Positions 20,271-28,018 of a DNA stretch of 64,000 nucleotides are shown here, in pieces. The stretch covers positions 1 to 64,000 of the forward strand of contig JAFWIE010000072.1 in NCBI GenBank assembly GCA_017533825.1, written 5' to 3'. The notes beneath the pieces are model-generated. The model had not been told where the DNA came from, did not search any database, and worked only from the letters and a program-made list of their open reading frames with translations. Source of the stretch: Atopobiaceae bacterium. GTDB lineage: Bacteria; Actinomycetota; Coriobacteriia; Coriobacteriales; Atopobiaceae. Position numbers and translations under genes: made by a program. How positions within the stretch are numbered: the stretch's first letter is position 1; each line of letters opens with the position of its first letter.

Positions 20271-20960
20271 CTAGCTTGCATCCCTTGCGAGCATCGCGAA
20301 CGCGAACCCGCCGATCACGTTTCCTGCGGTGACCCACATCAGGTTGCCGAGTGCACCAGCGATCGGAACCTGTCCGAACATCGAGCCAAACGGAAGTATG
20401 AACATGTTCGCGACGCTGTGCTCGAAGCCAAGCGCGACGAAGCACATGACCGGAAGCAGGCATGAGAAGAACCTGCCTGTGGGCGAGCACGCGAGACGCG
20501 CCGACCATACGGCGAGGCACACGAGCACGTTGCACCCTATGCCACGCGCCATCGCTATCCACCACGGCAGCGTTGACTTGGCGGTCGCGAGCGTGAGCGC
20601 CGCTCCGCAGAAGTCCGGCACGCACGCGTTGACCACGGCGACGGTCGTGAGCGCACCGACGAGGTTGCCGAGATACGCCACGACGAGCCTGTGCGCGAGC
20701 TCATAGGGATACCACACCCCGTCGACCACGCCGAGCAGCATGAGGCAGTCTCCCGTGAACAGCTCGGCACCGCTGCACATGACGCCGAACAGCCCGACCG
20801 AGAAGCAGAGTCCCGAGAGGACTCCCCTCATGGCTGGGTTGAGCGTGAGGTCTGCGCGTACGAACAGCATGAACGCCGCACCTATCGATATCAGGACCCC
20901 GGCAAGCACCGCCTTCCTGAAGAACTCCCGTATCGGTGTTTTGAACTTCGCATCGTACAT
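20271..20960 (-). CDS. formate/nitrite transporter (FNT) family channel
   Basis: The 229-residue protein has six hydrophobic spans and the family signatures. These are GAELFTGD (about residues 64-71), GIGCNVLVCLAVW (140-152), and FEHSVANMF (179-187) with the central pore His at 181. FNT proteins are pentameric inner-membrane channels for formate, nitrite, hydrosulfide or related monovalent anions. The length is slightly below the usual 250-285 because the termini are short. It starts behind GGAAGG and lies between dnaB and the Acb2-like gene in the same direction, so it is phage-borne cargo rather than assembly contamination. Substrate unknown; formate is a guess from family frequency. Confidence 0.88.
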   Translation of the reverse strand: MYDAKFKTPIREFFRKAVLAGVLISIGAAFMLFVRADLTLNPAMRGVLSGLCFSVGLFGVMCSGAELFTGDCLMLLGVVDGVWYPYELAHRLVVAYLGNLVGALTTVAVVNACVPDFCGAALTLATAKSTLPWWIAMARGIGCNVLVCLAVWSARLACSPTGRFFSCLLPVMCFVALGFEHSVANMFILPFGSMFGQVPIAGALGNLMWVTAGNVIGGFAFAMLARDAS

Positions 20961-20973
20961 CCGGACAACCTTC

Positions 20974-22353
20974 CTATGCGTATTCGTACGTTATCTCGCG
21001 GAACCGTATCGTGTCTCCGTCGAACCTCATGTCGACCGCGCCGAGCGGACCTGAGCGATTCTTGGCGATGATGAATTGCGTGACGCCCTCGTTCGGCCTG
21101 TCCTGCCGCTCGGCCTCCTCCGGCGTCATCGACCTGTCGAGCAGTATGACTATGTCGGCGTCCTGCTCTATGGAGCCGGACTCGCGCAGGTCGCTGAGCT
21201 GCGGCCTCTTCCCGGTCCTGCCCTCGACGACCCTGTTGAGCTGGCTGAGCGCCATCACGGGCACGTTCAGGTCCTTCGCCATTATCTTGATGCCATGGCT
21301 CATCTCCCCCACGACCGTCGCCCTGCTGTCGTTCCTGCCCATCCCGGACGGTGACGAGAGCAGTTGGAGGTAGTCGATTATCACGATGCCGTTGGCCGCG
21401 CCGCGAAGCATCCTCCTCGCCTTCGCGCGTATCTCGGTGACGGTTATGCCGGGAGTGTCGTCTATGAGCACGTCAAGCCCGCTGAGGTACTCGGTGGCCT
21501 CCAATATCTGCGGCCACTGGCTGTCGTCTATGCTCGCCGACCTTATGTCCGACAGGCTTACGGCTGACCGGGAGGACAACAGGCGCTCCGCTATCTCCTT
21601 CTTGCTCATCTCGAGGGAAAATAGCGCGACCCTCGCGCCCGAGTCGGCTGCGTTGACGGCCATGTTCAGACAGAATGACGTCTTGCCGACTCCGGGACGC
21701 GCCCCGACGACTATCATCTGGCCCCCACGCAGGCCGAGCAGCCTCGAGTCCATGCCGGGAAAGCCCATCCTCACGCCCTTGGCGTCTCCCTCCGACTGGG
21801 ACTGTTCGCCGAGGTCATCGTAGAGCTGCTCCATCACCTCGCCTATCGTGGAGTAGCTCGACCTGACGCTCCTGTCGGTCACCGAGAGCAGCAGCCTCTC
21901 CGCCTGGTCGACGACCTCGCTCGTGTCCTCCGGTGCCGCGAACGCGAGCGCCTCTATCTGAGCGGCCGCAGCAATCATGTTCCTCAAAGTGGTGTCGCGC
22001 CTGAGAATCCTCGCATGGTACGGCCAGCTCACCAGCGCGAACGTGTTGTCGGCGAGCGTCATGAGGTACGAGATGCCGCCGACGTTGTCGAGCTCGCCGT
22101 CGCTCCTGAGCGCGTCGGCCAGCGTCACGGGGTCTACGGGATGGTTCTCGTCAAACGACCTCCGCATCGCGTTGAATATCGTCCTGTTGGCAGGAATGAA
22201 GAAGTCGTCCTCGTTGACCTCGAGGACGACCTCCTGAAACGCCTCCTGCGACCGCATCATCGCCGAGAGCACGGACCTCTCGGCCTCCTCGTCCTGCGGC
22301 ATCCGACCTTGCTGCGTCTTCGCAAGCGCCGGGTTGACTATGGGCTCGCTCAC
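20974..22353 (-). CDS. dnaB: replicative DNA helicase, DnaB family
   Basis: The 459-residue protein has the DnaB N-terminal helical domain (about 15-115) and a RecA-like ATPase domain. Walker A is GARPGVGKTS (217-226); a Walker B-like IVIIDYLQLL and the DnaB arginine-finger region near the C-terminus follow. The length is normal for phage DnaB. It is expected to unwind DNA at the fork as a hexamer, loaded by the DnaC-like protein encoded at 55111. The start ATG overlaps the RNA ligase stop (ATGA). Confidence 0.95.
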   Translation of the reverse strand: MSEPIVNPALAKTQQGRMPQDEEAERSVLSAMMRSQEAFQEVVLEVNEDDFFIPANRTIFNAMRRSFDENHPVDPVTLADALRSDGELDNVGGISYLMTLADNTFALVSWPYHARILRRDTTLRNMIAAAAQIEALAFAAPEDTSEVVDQAERLLLSVTDRSVRSSYSTIGEVMEQLYDDLGEQSQSEGDAKGVRMGFPGMDSRLLGLRGGQMIVVGARPGVGKTSFCLNMAVNAADSGARVALFSLEMSKKEIAERLLSSRSAVSLSDIRSASIDDSQWPQILEATEYLSGLDVLIDDTPGITVTEIRAKARRMLRGAANGIVIIDYLQLLSSPSGMGRNDSRATVVGEMSHGIKIMAKDLNVPVMALSQLNRVVEGRTGKRPQLSDLRESGSIEQDADIVILLDRSMTPEEAERQDRPNEGVTQFIIAKNRSGPLGAVDMRFDGDTIRFREITYEYA

Positions 22354-23489
22354 TTCTTCGCCTTCTTGAGCAGGAACCTGTTCGACACGCTCTTTATCTG
22401 CATCTGACTCCCGAGCGCGTTGCGAAGCGCCATGCGCTCGACTTCGTCAAGGGACGAGTCGTCGATTACGTGCACGACGACTCCCTCGTCGAGGCATCCC
22501 GGAGTGACCATCCCACGAAGGCCGTTCGTCCACTCGATGAGGTCTTGCGGAGTATCGAACTGGTCGAGGAACCCGTATCCGTATGCGTCGCCCACATACG
22601 GCACGCACGAGTCATGTATGGACGTGACCGACTCGTGCCCGTCAAGCTGGTACGGCGTGACGTACATGCCGTAATTGACGTCATATACTGAGAACACGAA
22701 CAACCTGTAGTCATTGAGCCTAAGCGTATTGCCCTCGATCTTCGGGCCGCACAGCTCGGCCTGTATGGTGACGTTCGGGAAGTGCTCGAGGAACGCGACG
22801 ATGCCTTGGCTCTCTGCCGCGTCGTACACGACCTTTCCCATACCGACGCCCAAGTCGAACTCGTTGTTGTGTGAGAACATGCGAATGCGTCCGTCGTCGT
22901 TGACCATGGTGATCGACGTGCCGTCGACCTTCACGCTCGTGTAATATCCCGTGCGCTTGATGAGGTCGAACACGTCTTGGCCTATGTTCTGCACCCGCTC
23001 GGCATCAGCCCTCGGCGCAACGCACAAGTCATACCCTCCGACGAACTTGGCAATGAGAGACCTTTCGGCCTCGGGATGGTACTCCCACACACCGACGAGC
23101 TTGTCGAGCGACGTGCCGGACTCGTACATCCTCTGATACGCGTCCTCCGGTATCAGCTCGGAAAGTACGTCATGCGGCTTCATTATCAAGCCCTGCGAGT
23201 ACTGTCCGCGCAGACGGATGGTCTTGAGCACGTGACCCGTGACCTCGACGTCGTCCACCACCATGGTCTTCTCGCCTCGCTCACGAAGGAACGAATAGCG
23301 CTCGTCGTCGGTCGGCAGGAACGTGTCAATCTCGTAGTAGGCGCACAGGTCTCCCGGACTCCACTGTCCCTTCCGGTCGACCACCACCCATCCTCCTATG
23401 TGGACTGCCTCTATCCTGTCGGCCCCCTCGATGGGTGTCACCGAGTCGACCTTGCGCATCGTGCACATCTTGCGGTTTGGGTTAGCCAT
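22350..23489 (-). CDS. RNA ligase, DRB0094 / DraRnl (Rnl5) type
   Basis: The 379-residue protein has an N-terminal OB-like domain (MCTMRKVDSVTPIEGADRIE...). It is followed by a nucleotidyltransferase domain with motif I KVDG (Lys187 as the likely AMP-accepting residue) and RMFSHNNEFD as motif Ia/III region. This domain order is typical of the Deinococcus radiodurans DRB0094 family, which seals nicks with a 3'-OH RNA end. Its stop overlaps the dnaB start. With Ro60 and Y RNAs 1-2 kb upstream it suggests a phage RNA repair or maintenance function. Confidence 0.85.
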   Translation of the reverse strand: MANPNRKMCTMRKVDSVTPIEGADRIEAVHIGGWVVVDRKGQWSPGDLCAYYEIDTFLPTDDERYSFLRERGEKTMVVDDVEVTGHVLKTIRLRGQYSQGLIMKPHDVLSELIPEDAYQRMYESGTSLDKLVGVWEYHPEAERSLIAKFVGGYDLCVAPRADAERVQNIGQDVFDLIKRTGYYTSVKVDGTSITMVNDDGRIRMFSHNNEFDLGVGMGKVVYDAAESQGIVAFLEHFPNVTIQAELCGPKIEGNTLRLNDYRLFVFSVYDVNYGMYVTPYQLDGHESVTSIHDSCVPYVGDAYGYGFLDQFDTPQDLIEWTNGLRGMVTPGCLDEGVVVHVIDDSSLDEVERMALRNALGSQMQIKSVSNRFLLKKAKK

Positions 23490-23844
23490 GACGCTCCTCC
23501 TCGAGCTCGACGACCTCCACGGCGTAGTTCTTCGAGCCGCTGCCGAACCTGAGTTTTATGTCCTCAGACCAACAGCCGGTGCTCGAAAAGCTGCTATCAG
23601 TTTCGTACCCAAAGAACTCGGCCCCATCAACAAACAACTTGCGGCGCTCTATCTTCCCTTCGCCCGCGACGCCGCCCTTGACGAGCCTGTCGATGGCCTC
23701 GTAGCACTCCTTGCACAAGTCGCACTCGCACACCGACTTACCCACGCGCGTGAACGTCGGATTAGGCTGGTGTCTCATATCAAGGACGTACCTGTCCTCG
23801 GCTATCTCTTTCCCGCACCTATCGCACTTGAACACCTGTGACAT
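23482..23844 (-). CDS. zinc-ribbon protein, 120 aa
   Basis: MSQVFKCDRCGKEIAEDRYV... has CDRC and CECDLCKEC clusters that can form a zinc site in the first 45 residues. The C-terminal part is unassigned. It overlaps the RNA ligase start by 8 bases. A second gene at 37022 shares the 'T/F-KCDKCGKEI' opening. Confidence 0.65.
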   Translation of the reverse strand: MSQVFKCDRCGKEIAEDRYVLDMRHQPNPTFTRVGKSVCECDLCKECYEAIDRLVKGGVAGEGKIERRKLFVDGAEFFGYETDSSFSSTGCWSEDIKLRFGSGSKNYAVEVVELEEERHG

Positions 23845-23856
23845 ATCTCAATCCCC

Positions 23857-24186
23857 TCAGTCGTCTGTCTTGAGCCATTGCCGTATCGCGCTTCTCGACC
23901 TGCGCATTCGCATCGCTATCTCGGTAACCATGAGCCCCTCGTCGCGCATGCGCCTCGCGACGTTCCTCTCCTCGACGTCGCTCTTGACTCTCACGCTGTG
24001 GTTCGGCTTCTTCGACATGTAGTCGCCGTTGCTCGTGAGATAGTTGGTGCTGATGAACGCCGCTATGGTCTTGCGTGGCTCACCGAGCTCAGTCGCGATG
24101 TCCTTCGGCCCCATGCCCTCGCTGTAGAGTCTGGCGACCTTGCGCCTCTGCGTCTTTGTCAGCGGGCTCTTGGTCACTGGCATCAT
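23857..24186 (-). CDS. double HTH protein, about 109 aa
   Basis: The start lies at ATGATG 24186/24183 overlapping the previous stop; GTG 24177 is also possible. Two HTH-like segments are visible: TKTQRRKVARLYSEGMGPKD with DIATELGEPRKTIAAF, and RRMRDEGLMVTEIAMRMRRS with RSAIRQWL. This resembles resolvase/terminase-small-subunit-like HTH pairs. It could regulate the RNA module or bind DNA structurally. Confidence 0.6.
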   Translation of the reverse strand: MMPVTKSPLTKTQRRKVARLYSEGMGPKDIATELGEPRKTIAAFISTNYLTSNGDYMSKKPNHSVRVKSDVEERNVARRMRDEGLMVTEIAMRMRRSRSAIRQWLKTDD

Positions 24187-24407
24187 CTCCTTACGTACCA
24201 CGTCGCATGACACCCCTCGATTCGCCCGTCATCGGGGGTGCGGTATCCCGCGACGCCATACTCCGGCGTCGTGTATTTGTGTGGCTTCATGGGCTTCTTT
24301 CCACGCGGAAGCCTCTGGTTGACGCAGTCGAACTTCGCGTCGCAATGGAGGCCCATCTCATCTATGCGCAGGTGTGCGCAGTCCTTGCAGGCGACGTAGC
24401 TAATCAC
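24183..24407 (-). CDS. small Cys-rich protein, 74 aa
   Basis: It starts at GTG 24407 behind GGAGGCGAGAG. MISYVACKDCAHLRIDEMGL... has CKDC, CDAKFDC and a later Cys: a CX2C-type zinc protein common in phages ('CKDCAHL'). Unknown function. Confidence 0.6.
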   Translation of the reverse strand: MISYVACKDCAHLRIDEMGLHCDAKFDCVNQRLPRGKKPMKPHKYTTPEYGVAGYRTPDDGRIEGCHATWYVRR

Positions 24408-24636
24408 CTCTCGCCTCCCATCCTCGCGGGTACGGCCCGCCCATGTCGAAGTCCATCCTGCATGGGTAGTCCGTCGCCCTGGTGCCGTCCCCGTACCTGT
24501 ACGGCACGGCGCATGCCATGAGAAGGCACACCAAGGGATACGTCCCCCTGGTATGCCTTCCGTGTCGCTCCGTCGAATGTGCGCACGTCTTGCAGCACCG
24601 GTCGACGGTCGTCTCGACCTCGAAGAGACGGTCCAT
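24400..24636 (-). CDS. small Cys-rich protein, 78 aa
   Basis: MDRLFEVETTVDRCCKTCAH... contains CCKTC and further Cys, resembling the adjacent 74-aa protein (CKDCAH / CKTCAH), so the pair may be paralogues. It starts 8 bases after the Ro60 stop. Unknown function. Confidence 0.6.
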   Translation of the reverse strand: MDRLFEVETTVDRCCKTCAHSTERHGRHTRGTYPLVCLLMACAVPYRYGDGTRATDYPCRMDFDMGGPYPRGWEARGD

Positions 24637-24644
24637 CGGAGCCG

Positions 24645-26102
24645 CTAGATCCGCATCGACTCGATCTCGCTGACGATCGAGCCGACCCCCGACTCCGCCA
24701 TGCCTATGAACCGCAGCACCGACTCGCTCCATCCGGCAATCACGTTCACCTTCGGGCCGATGAACTGCTGTGTGCCATACCCTTGTAGGTCGATGGCATG
24801 GCACCACACGTCGTGGCCCACCTTGCTGCGGTAGCGCTCGAGACACGACTGGATTGTCCTGTGGTTGTTGCCGTACCACCCACCGTTGACCTCGTTGTCG
24901 CTGAGGACGATGATGCGGTCGGCGTCGAAGTCACTCTTCATGAGGAGTTCGAACCCAGCGCCCATGTCGGTGCCGCCGCAGCAGAGCGGGACAGTCCTGG
25001 CATCATTGAGAACCGACATACCTGTCATGCGTATCCGCTTGGCGGTGAAGTCGAAGCCGCACACCCATGCGTCGTCCGAGACTCGCGCCACCATGGCACC
25101 GAGCACTGCGGCGACGTCGCTGCATTGCACGCTGGACTTCGCCGACAGGATGGCCCCCATCGACCCGGACGTGTCTATGAGCACTGCGGTCCTTCCGGGC
25201 AGCGCGTCGACGTTGCCGCAGGCGTGTCCCATGGCCGCGTCGAGAGCCCTCGTGACCCTCGTGGTGTCGAGACCGTAACGCGCGAGCTCCTTGTACGCGG
25301 CGAAGAACCTGAACGGAAGGATTCGCGACTTGAGTATTGTGTTCCTGTCCTCGAGCGTGTCGAGCACGGGCTCGACGTCTGCCCCTGCGAGCATCATGTT
25401 GCGGAGGTTGCGAAGCTTCGCGAATGTTCCGAGCCTGTCCTCTCGTATGAGCTCGTCCCAGACCTCCTTGGTGTTGCCGCGCTCGGACAGCTCCGTCTCC
25501 CATCCCTTCGGCATGGGAAGGGTGCCGTCGACGACCTTGCCCATGGCGTCCCTCGTGTCGTCTCGCGATGCGGCGGGATGCGTGATGCGCAGCGTGTCGC
25601 GAAGCTTCATGTCGCGGTTCCGCGACTGGTACTTAGCGAGCGAGAACGGGCTCGACCCCTCGAGCGCGTCCCTCACGCCACGCTGTATTGCGTGAGGCCA
25701 TCGCACCTTGTCGCCGTAGAGCGCCTTGTACGTCGCGAGTATCTCGGTGCCGTCGTCGCCTCGCATCGACGCTATGGCTCGCGCCGCCGGACGTATGAAC
25801 GGCTCTCCCGAGCAGTTGTACGACACAACGGATATGAGCGCATGGCTCACCGACCTCATGTTGCCCTTGGTGCGTGCCCACACGGCGAGCTTCGCGACAA
25901 ACTCGCCCTCGCCGTCATGGCACAGCTTCATGGCGAGCCGTATGAGTTCGTCCGTGTTGTCGCCATAGAACTTTGGCTCGCCCAACATGGTCGTGAGCGC
26001 CATGGTGACGAGCTTCGTCTTGTCATCCATCTTGTATGCGGCGTGCCCGCACTTGTTCTGCGTCCTCATCTTGCCGGACGATGTCTTGTTGAGACTTGCC
26101 AT
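24645..26102 (-). CDS. rsr: Ro60-like RNA-binding protein (TROVE + vWA)
   Basis: The 485-residue protein has a TROVE HEAT-repeat ring (about residues 1-300; conserved MRSVSHALI and FAKLRNLRNM). It is followed by a von Willebrand A domain with a complete MIDAS: D310-T-S312-G-S314, T378 and D402. This is the full bacterial Ro (Rsr) architecture. Ro proteins bind the stem of Y RNAs on the ring and misfolded RNA 3' ends in the cavity. In Deinococcus and Salmonella they tether PNPase through the Y RNA. A Y RNA gene lies just upstream in the same direction, matching cellular rsr loci. The start ATG is behind GGAGTGTAG. Confidence 0.93.
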   Translation of the reverse strand: MASLNKTSSGKMRTQNKCGHAAYKMDDKTKLVTMALTTMLGEPKFYGDNTDELIRLAMKLCHDGEGEFVAKLAVWARTKGNMRSVSHALISVVSYNCSGEPFIRPAARAIASMRGDDGTEILATYKALYGDKVRWPHAIQRGVRDALEGSSPFSLAKYQSRNRDMKLRDTLRITHPAASRDDTRDAMGKVVDGTLPMPKGWETELSERGNTKEVWDELIREDRLGTFAKLRNLRNMMLAGADVEPVLDTLEDRNTILKSRILPFRFFAAYKELARYGLDTTRVTRALDAAMGHACGNVDALPGRTAVLIDTSGSMGAILSAKSSVQCSDVAAVLGAMVARVSDDAWVCGFDFTAKRIRMTGMSVLNDARTVPLCCGGTDMGAGFELLMKSDFDADRIIVLSDNEVNGGWYGNNHRTIQSCLERYRSKVGHDVWCHAIDLQGYGTQQFIGPKVNVIAGWSESVLRFIGMAESGVGSIVSEIESMRI

Positions 26103-26116
26103 CTACACTCCGATTC

Positions 26117-26162
26117 GTCGTCGCTTGATAAAGAAGGCACCAGTCCTGTCATGACTGGTGCC
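26117..26162 (-). promoter_or_regulatory. hairpin plus TTTATCAAG leader element (copy 3), before Ro60
   Basis: GGCACCAGTC and GACTGGTGCC form a 10-bp stem followed on the minus strand by TTCTTTATCAAGCGACGACG and then the Ro60 start. It can terminate the Y RNA 1 transcript and matches copies 1 and 2 in sequence. Confidence 0.65.
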
Positions 26163-26173
26163 CGATTCGCGAA

Positions 26174-26317
26174 GGAACGTCGGCAAAGTGTCGGCCACGG
26201 ACCTTTTCCACTCGCTCTGCCATCTGAGCTACGCAGCGCGTTCGCGCCACGACAGGACTTGAACCTGTGACCTAGTGATTAGCCTTGAAGTAGCCGTGAC
26301 CTTCGGCGCGACGTTCC
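26174..26317 (-). ncRNA. Y RNA 1 (YrlA-like, permuted tRNA module)
   Basis: The ends pair over 9 bp (GGAACGTCG/CGACGTTCC). An asymmetric loop (CGCCGAA opposite GACACTTTGC) is followed by an 8-bp helix GGTCACGG/CCGTGGCC, as in Ro60-binding stems. The inner module parses exactly as a circularly permuted tRNA: anticodon-stem pair TCACT/AGTGG, variable loop AGGTC, T arm ACAGG-TTCAAGT-CCTGT, acceptor CGTGGCG/CGCTGCG closed by CGAACG, TA, D arm GCTC-AGATGGCA-GAGC. It lies between the IscB element and Ro60, co-oriented with Ro60. Confidence 0.88.
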
Positions 26318-26328
26318 ATCATAATTTC
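26318..26328 (-). promoter_or_regulatory. candidate -10 of Y RNA 1
   Basis: Minus-strand AATTATGAT offers TATGAT immediately upstream of the predicted 5' stem. The spacing to the stem is only one base, so the true start may lie a few bases inside the stem or another element is used. Confidence 0.35.
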
Positions 26329-26340
26329 GCGCGGCGGGTA

Positions 26341-26363
26341 CCCCTGCCTTTAGGCATGGGGAG
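26341..26363 (-). mobile_element. 3' end hairpin of the IscB element
   Basis: CCCCATGCCTAAAGGCAGGGG downstream of iscB is identical in core to the left-end hairpin of the IS605-type element (inverse orientation). It marks the end of the IscB-carrying IS200/IS605-superfamily element. Confidence 0.65.
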
Positions 26364-27615
26364 GAGCCGCACTTCTCCTCTCTACTAGAATCGCCTTTCG
26401 CCTTTCCAAAAGATTCAGTCTCTTGTATGACACATCAGAAGACACGACCGTGCCGTCGACGAGACGGACGCTGAAGTATCCTCGCATCCGTCTGCCGAAC
26501 ACGAAGCATTCGGCCTTGCCGCACCTGACCTTGTCGAACAGTTGGAATCCGCGTACGTACTTCGGAGCTTGGTTGTTCCTCCGCTTGCCACCCTTGCCGA
26601 TCGTCATCTTGTGCAACTGGCGGTTATGCCTGCGCACCTTCCTTTGTAGGAACCATTCGTCTGGTGGCGTGGCTTTCGGGTTGCCGCTTATGCAGCGTGC
26701 GTCGACGCGATGCTCCTTCGGAAGGCCGTTTCGTATGCGCGTGTCCTTGGTTATGTATCCGTACGTCATTGACACGTTGTCGTAGGTTGCCTTGAGCTCG
26801 TCGTAGAGCGCCCAGCGCATTATGCCCATGAACGTCGCGTCTCGGAACGACATGCCGCGTCTTATGGCATTCGGGAGCTTCACCTTCCCTGCGTGGTATC
26901 CCTTATGGCATGTTTCGCAAAGCGTCACGAGGTTGTTGGGGGCGTCACCGCCCGTCTTCCGGCTCTCGATGTGGTGGACGTTGAGGATCGGGTCCTTGCT
27001 CCTGCCACCGCAGCACTGGCACGTGTGCCCGTCCCTGAACAGGACGTACTCGCGCACGTTCCAGAACCCGAGCTGGTCGCCCTGCTGGTAGTCTTTGCCC
27101 TTTGGCGCATCCTTGCCTGATGACAAAGCCTTGATTCTCTGGATGTCGAACGACGCCGTCTCAACGACCACCCTGCTTACGGGTAGTATGTCGTGAACCT
27201 TGCGTATGACCGACAGATGGGTGTCAACCTTGTTCCTGACGGATGGTGCAAGCCATCCATTCGGTTTCCTTCGGTTGTCGAACCTTGCCTTGCGATGGCG
27301 AGTCTTTCTACCTCTTCTTGCTCTTCTCAGCTCTCGCCTCGTTGACAGAAGATTGACTATGTCGTTCCGCAGTATGACCTCTGATTCGAACAGGACGTCC
27401 TTCTCCGTCGTTGCAGATAGCCCGATGGTCTTGCTGCCTGCGTCCACGCCGAGCGTGACCGGCTGCGTGTTGCCTTCCGTCTCGTAATCAAGCCGTATGG
27501 TGAACGGACATCTACTTACGACATGTGCTTTCTTCTCCCTCAACATGCGCCGCACATGACCGTGACGCCTCGTCGGCATAATCGGATTTCCGTCGACGTC
27601 AAGTACGTAGACCAC
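26350..27615 (-). CDS. iscB: IscB RNA-guided nuclease
   Basis: The 421-residue protein has the IscB layout. It begins with the PLMP domain (YVLDVDGNPIMPTRRHG), then RuvC-I with D58 (LGVDAGSKTIGLS) and an Arg-rich bridge helix (RRELRRARRGRKTRHRKARF, about 93-112). RuvC-II follows with E152 (VVVETASFD), then an HNH domain with two CX2C-type pairs (about 195-241, NVHHIES) and RuvC-III (HRVDARCISG). All catalytic residues are present. IscB is the ancestor of Cas9 and uses an omega RNA encoded upstream. It starts at GTG behind GAGAGGGGGAGTCGCAC. No tnpA is linked to it, so mobility would depend on TnpA from the neighbouring element. Confidence 0.93.
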   Translation of the reverse strand: MVYVLDVDGNPIMPTRRHGHVRRMLREKKAHVVSRCPFTIRLDYETEGNTQPVTLGVDAGSKTIGLSATTEKDVLFESEVILRNDIVNLLSTRRELRRARRGRKTRHRKARFDNRRKPNGWLAPSVRNKVDTHLSVIRKVHDILPVSRVVVETASFDIQRIKALSSGKDAPKGKDYQQGDQLGFWNVREYVLFRDGHTCQCCGGRSKDPILNVHHIESRKTGGDAPNNLVTLCETCHKGYHAGKVKLPNAIRRGMSFRDATFMGIMRWALYDELKATYDNVSMTYGYITKDTRIRNGLPKEHRVDARCISGNPKATPPDEWFLQRKVRRHNRQLHKMTIGKGGKRRNNQAPKYVRGFQLFDKVRCGKAECFVFGRRMRGYFSVRLVDGTVVSSDVSYKRLNLLERRKAILVERRSAAPPHA

Positions 27616-27890
27616 GTGCGACTCCCCCTCTCTTAGACATTCAGTTGGTACGTTCTATGCTGTAAACCGGCACGCACCAAGCCGTTAGTTGCCCTTCGCC
27701 AATGTTGTACGACGGTTTCTTACAGGCAGCACCGCTCCTACCCCCTCAGAGCCTTTAACCACCTGCCGCAGTGCTTGGGACTAGGACAAACATCCCAAGG
27801 TGCCTATGCATTCGCCGTCAACGTAGCGCCCGAAGCGCTCAGGCTAGTCAGTCGGGGCTTTCAAGCCCCGTCTTTTAGGCACGGGGTGAC
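27616..27890 (-). ncRNA. omega RNA and 5' end of the IscB element
   Basis: This 275-base non-coding stretch directly upstream of iscB is where IscB omega RNAs are encoded. It starts with the end hairpin CCCCGTGCCTAAAAGACGGGG (27868-27888) and continues with several stems, for example CTTGGGATGTTTGTCC and GAGCGCTTCGGGCGCTA. In known systems the guide is the sequence just outside this end, here the 3' part of Y RNA 4. Confidence 0.75.
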
Positions 27891-27903
27891 TGACATTCGT
27901 TTA

Positions 27904-27991
27904 GCAACGCAAGGCATTGTTCGACGCGGGGTTTTGTCTTTGGCGTCCCCAACGTAAAAGAAGTAACCCACGTCTTCGGCGCTTGCGATGC
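27904..27991 (-). ncRNA. candidate Y RNA 4, short, no tRNA-like module
   Basis: The minus-strand ends GCATCGCAA and TTGCGTTGC pair with one mismatch. The asymmetric loop contains CGCCGAA, and the inner helix GACGTGGG/CCCGCGTC is 8 bp with one G-T pair. This matches the Ro-binding stem of the other three. The closing region is only about 36 nt with a small TTGG/CCAA hairpin, so the tRNA-like module is absent. It lies immediately upstream of the IscB omega RNA. Confidence 0.65.
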
Positions 27992-27992
27992 A

Positions 27993-28001
27993 ATTATACC
28001 A
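27993..28001 (-). promoter_or_regulatory. extended -10 promoter of Y RNA 4
   Basis: Minus-strand TGGTATAAT is a perfect extended -10 and shares TGTGGTA with the Y RNA 2 promoter. It could also drive the omega RNA and iscB by read-through. Confidence 0.65.
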
Positions 28002-28018
28002 CATGTGGTGGCGTCATG

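Noticed and set aside
26200..26330. Two split or overlapping tRNA genes beside Ro60
   Set aside because: T arm precedes D arm and the acceptor strands pair with each other through a short loop, which matches a single permuted tRNA-like module.
26350..27615. Cas9 or CRISPR effector
   Set aside because: At 421 aa with PLMP domain and no REC lobe or repeats nearby, it is IscB.
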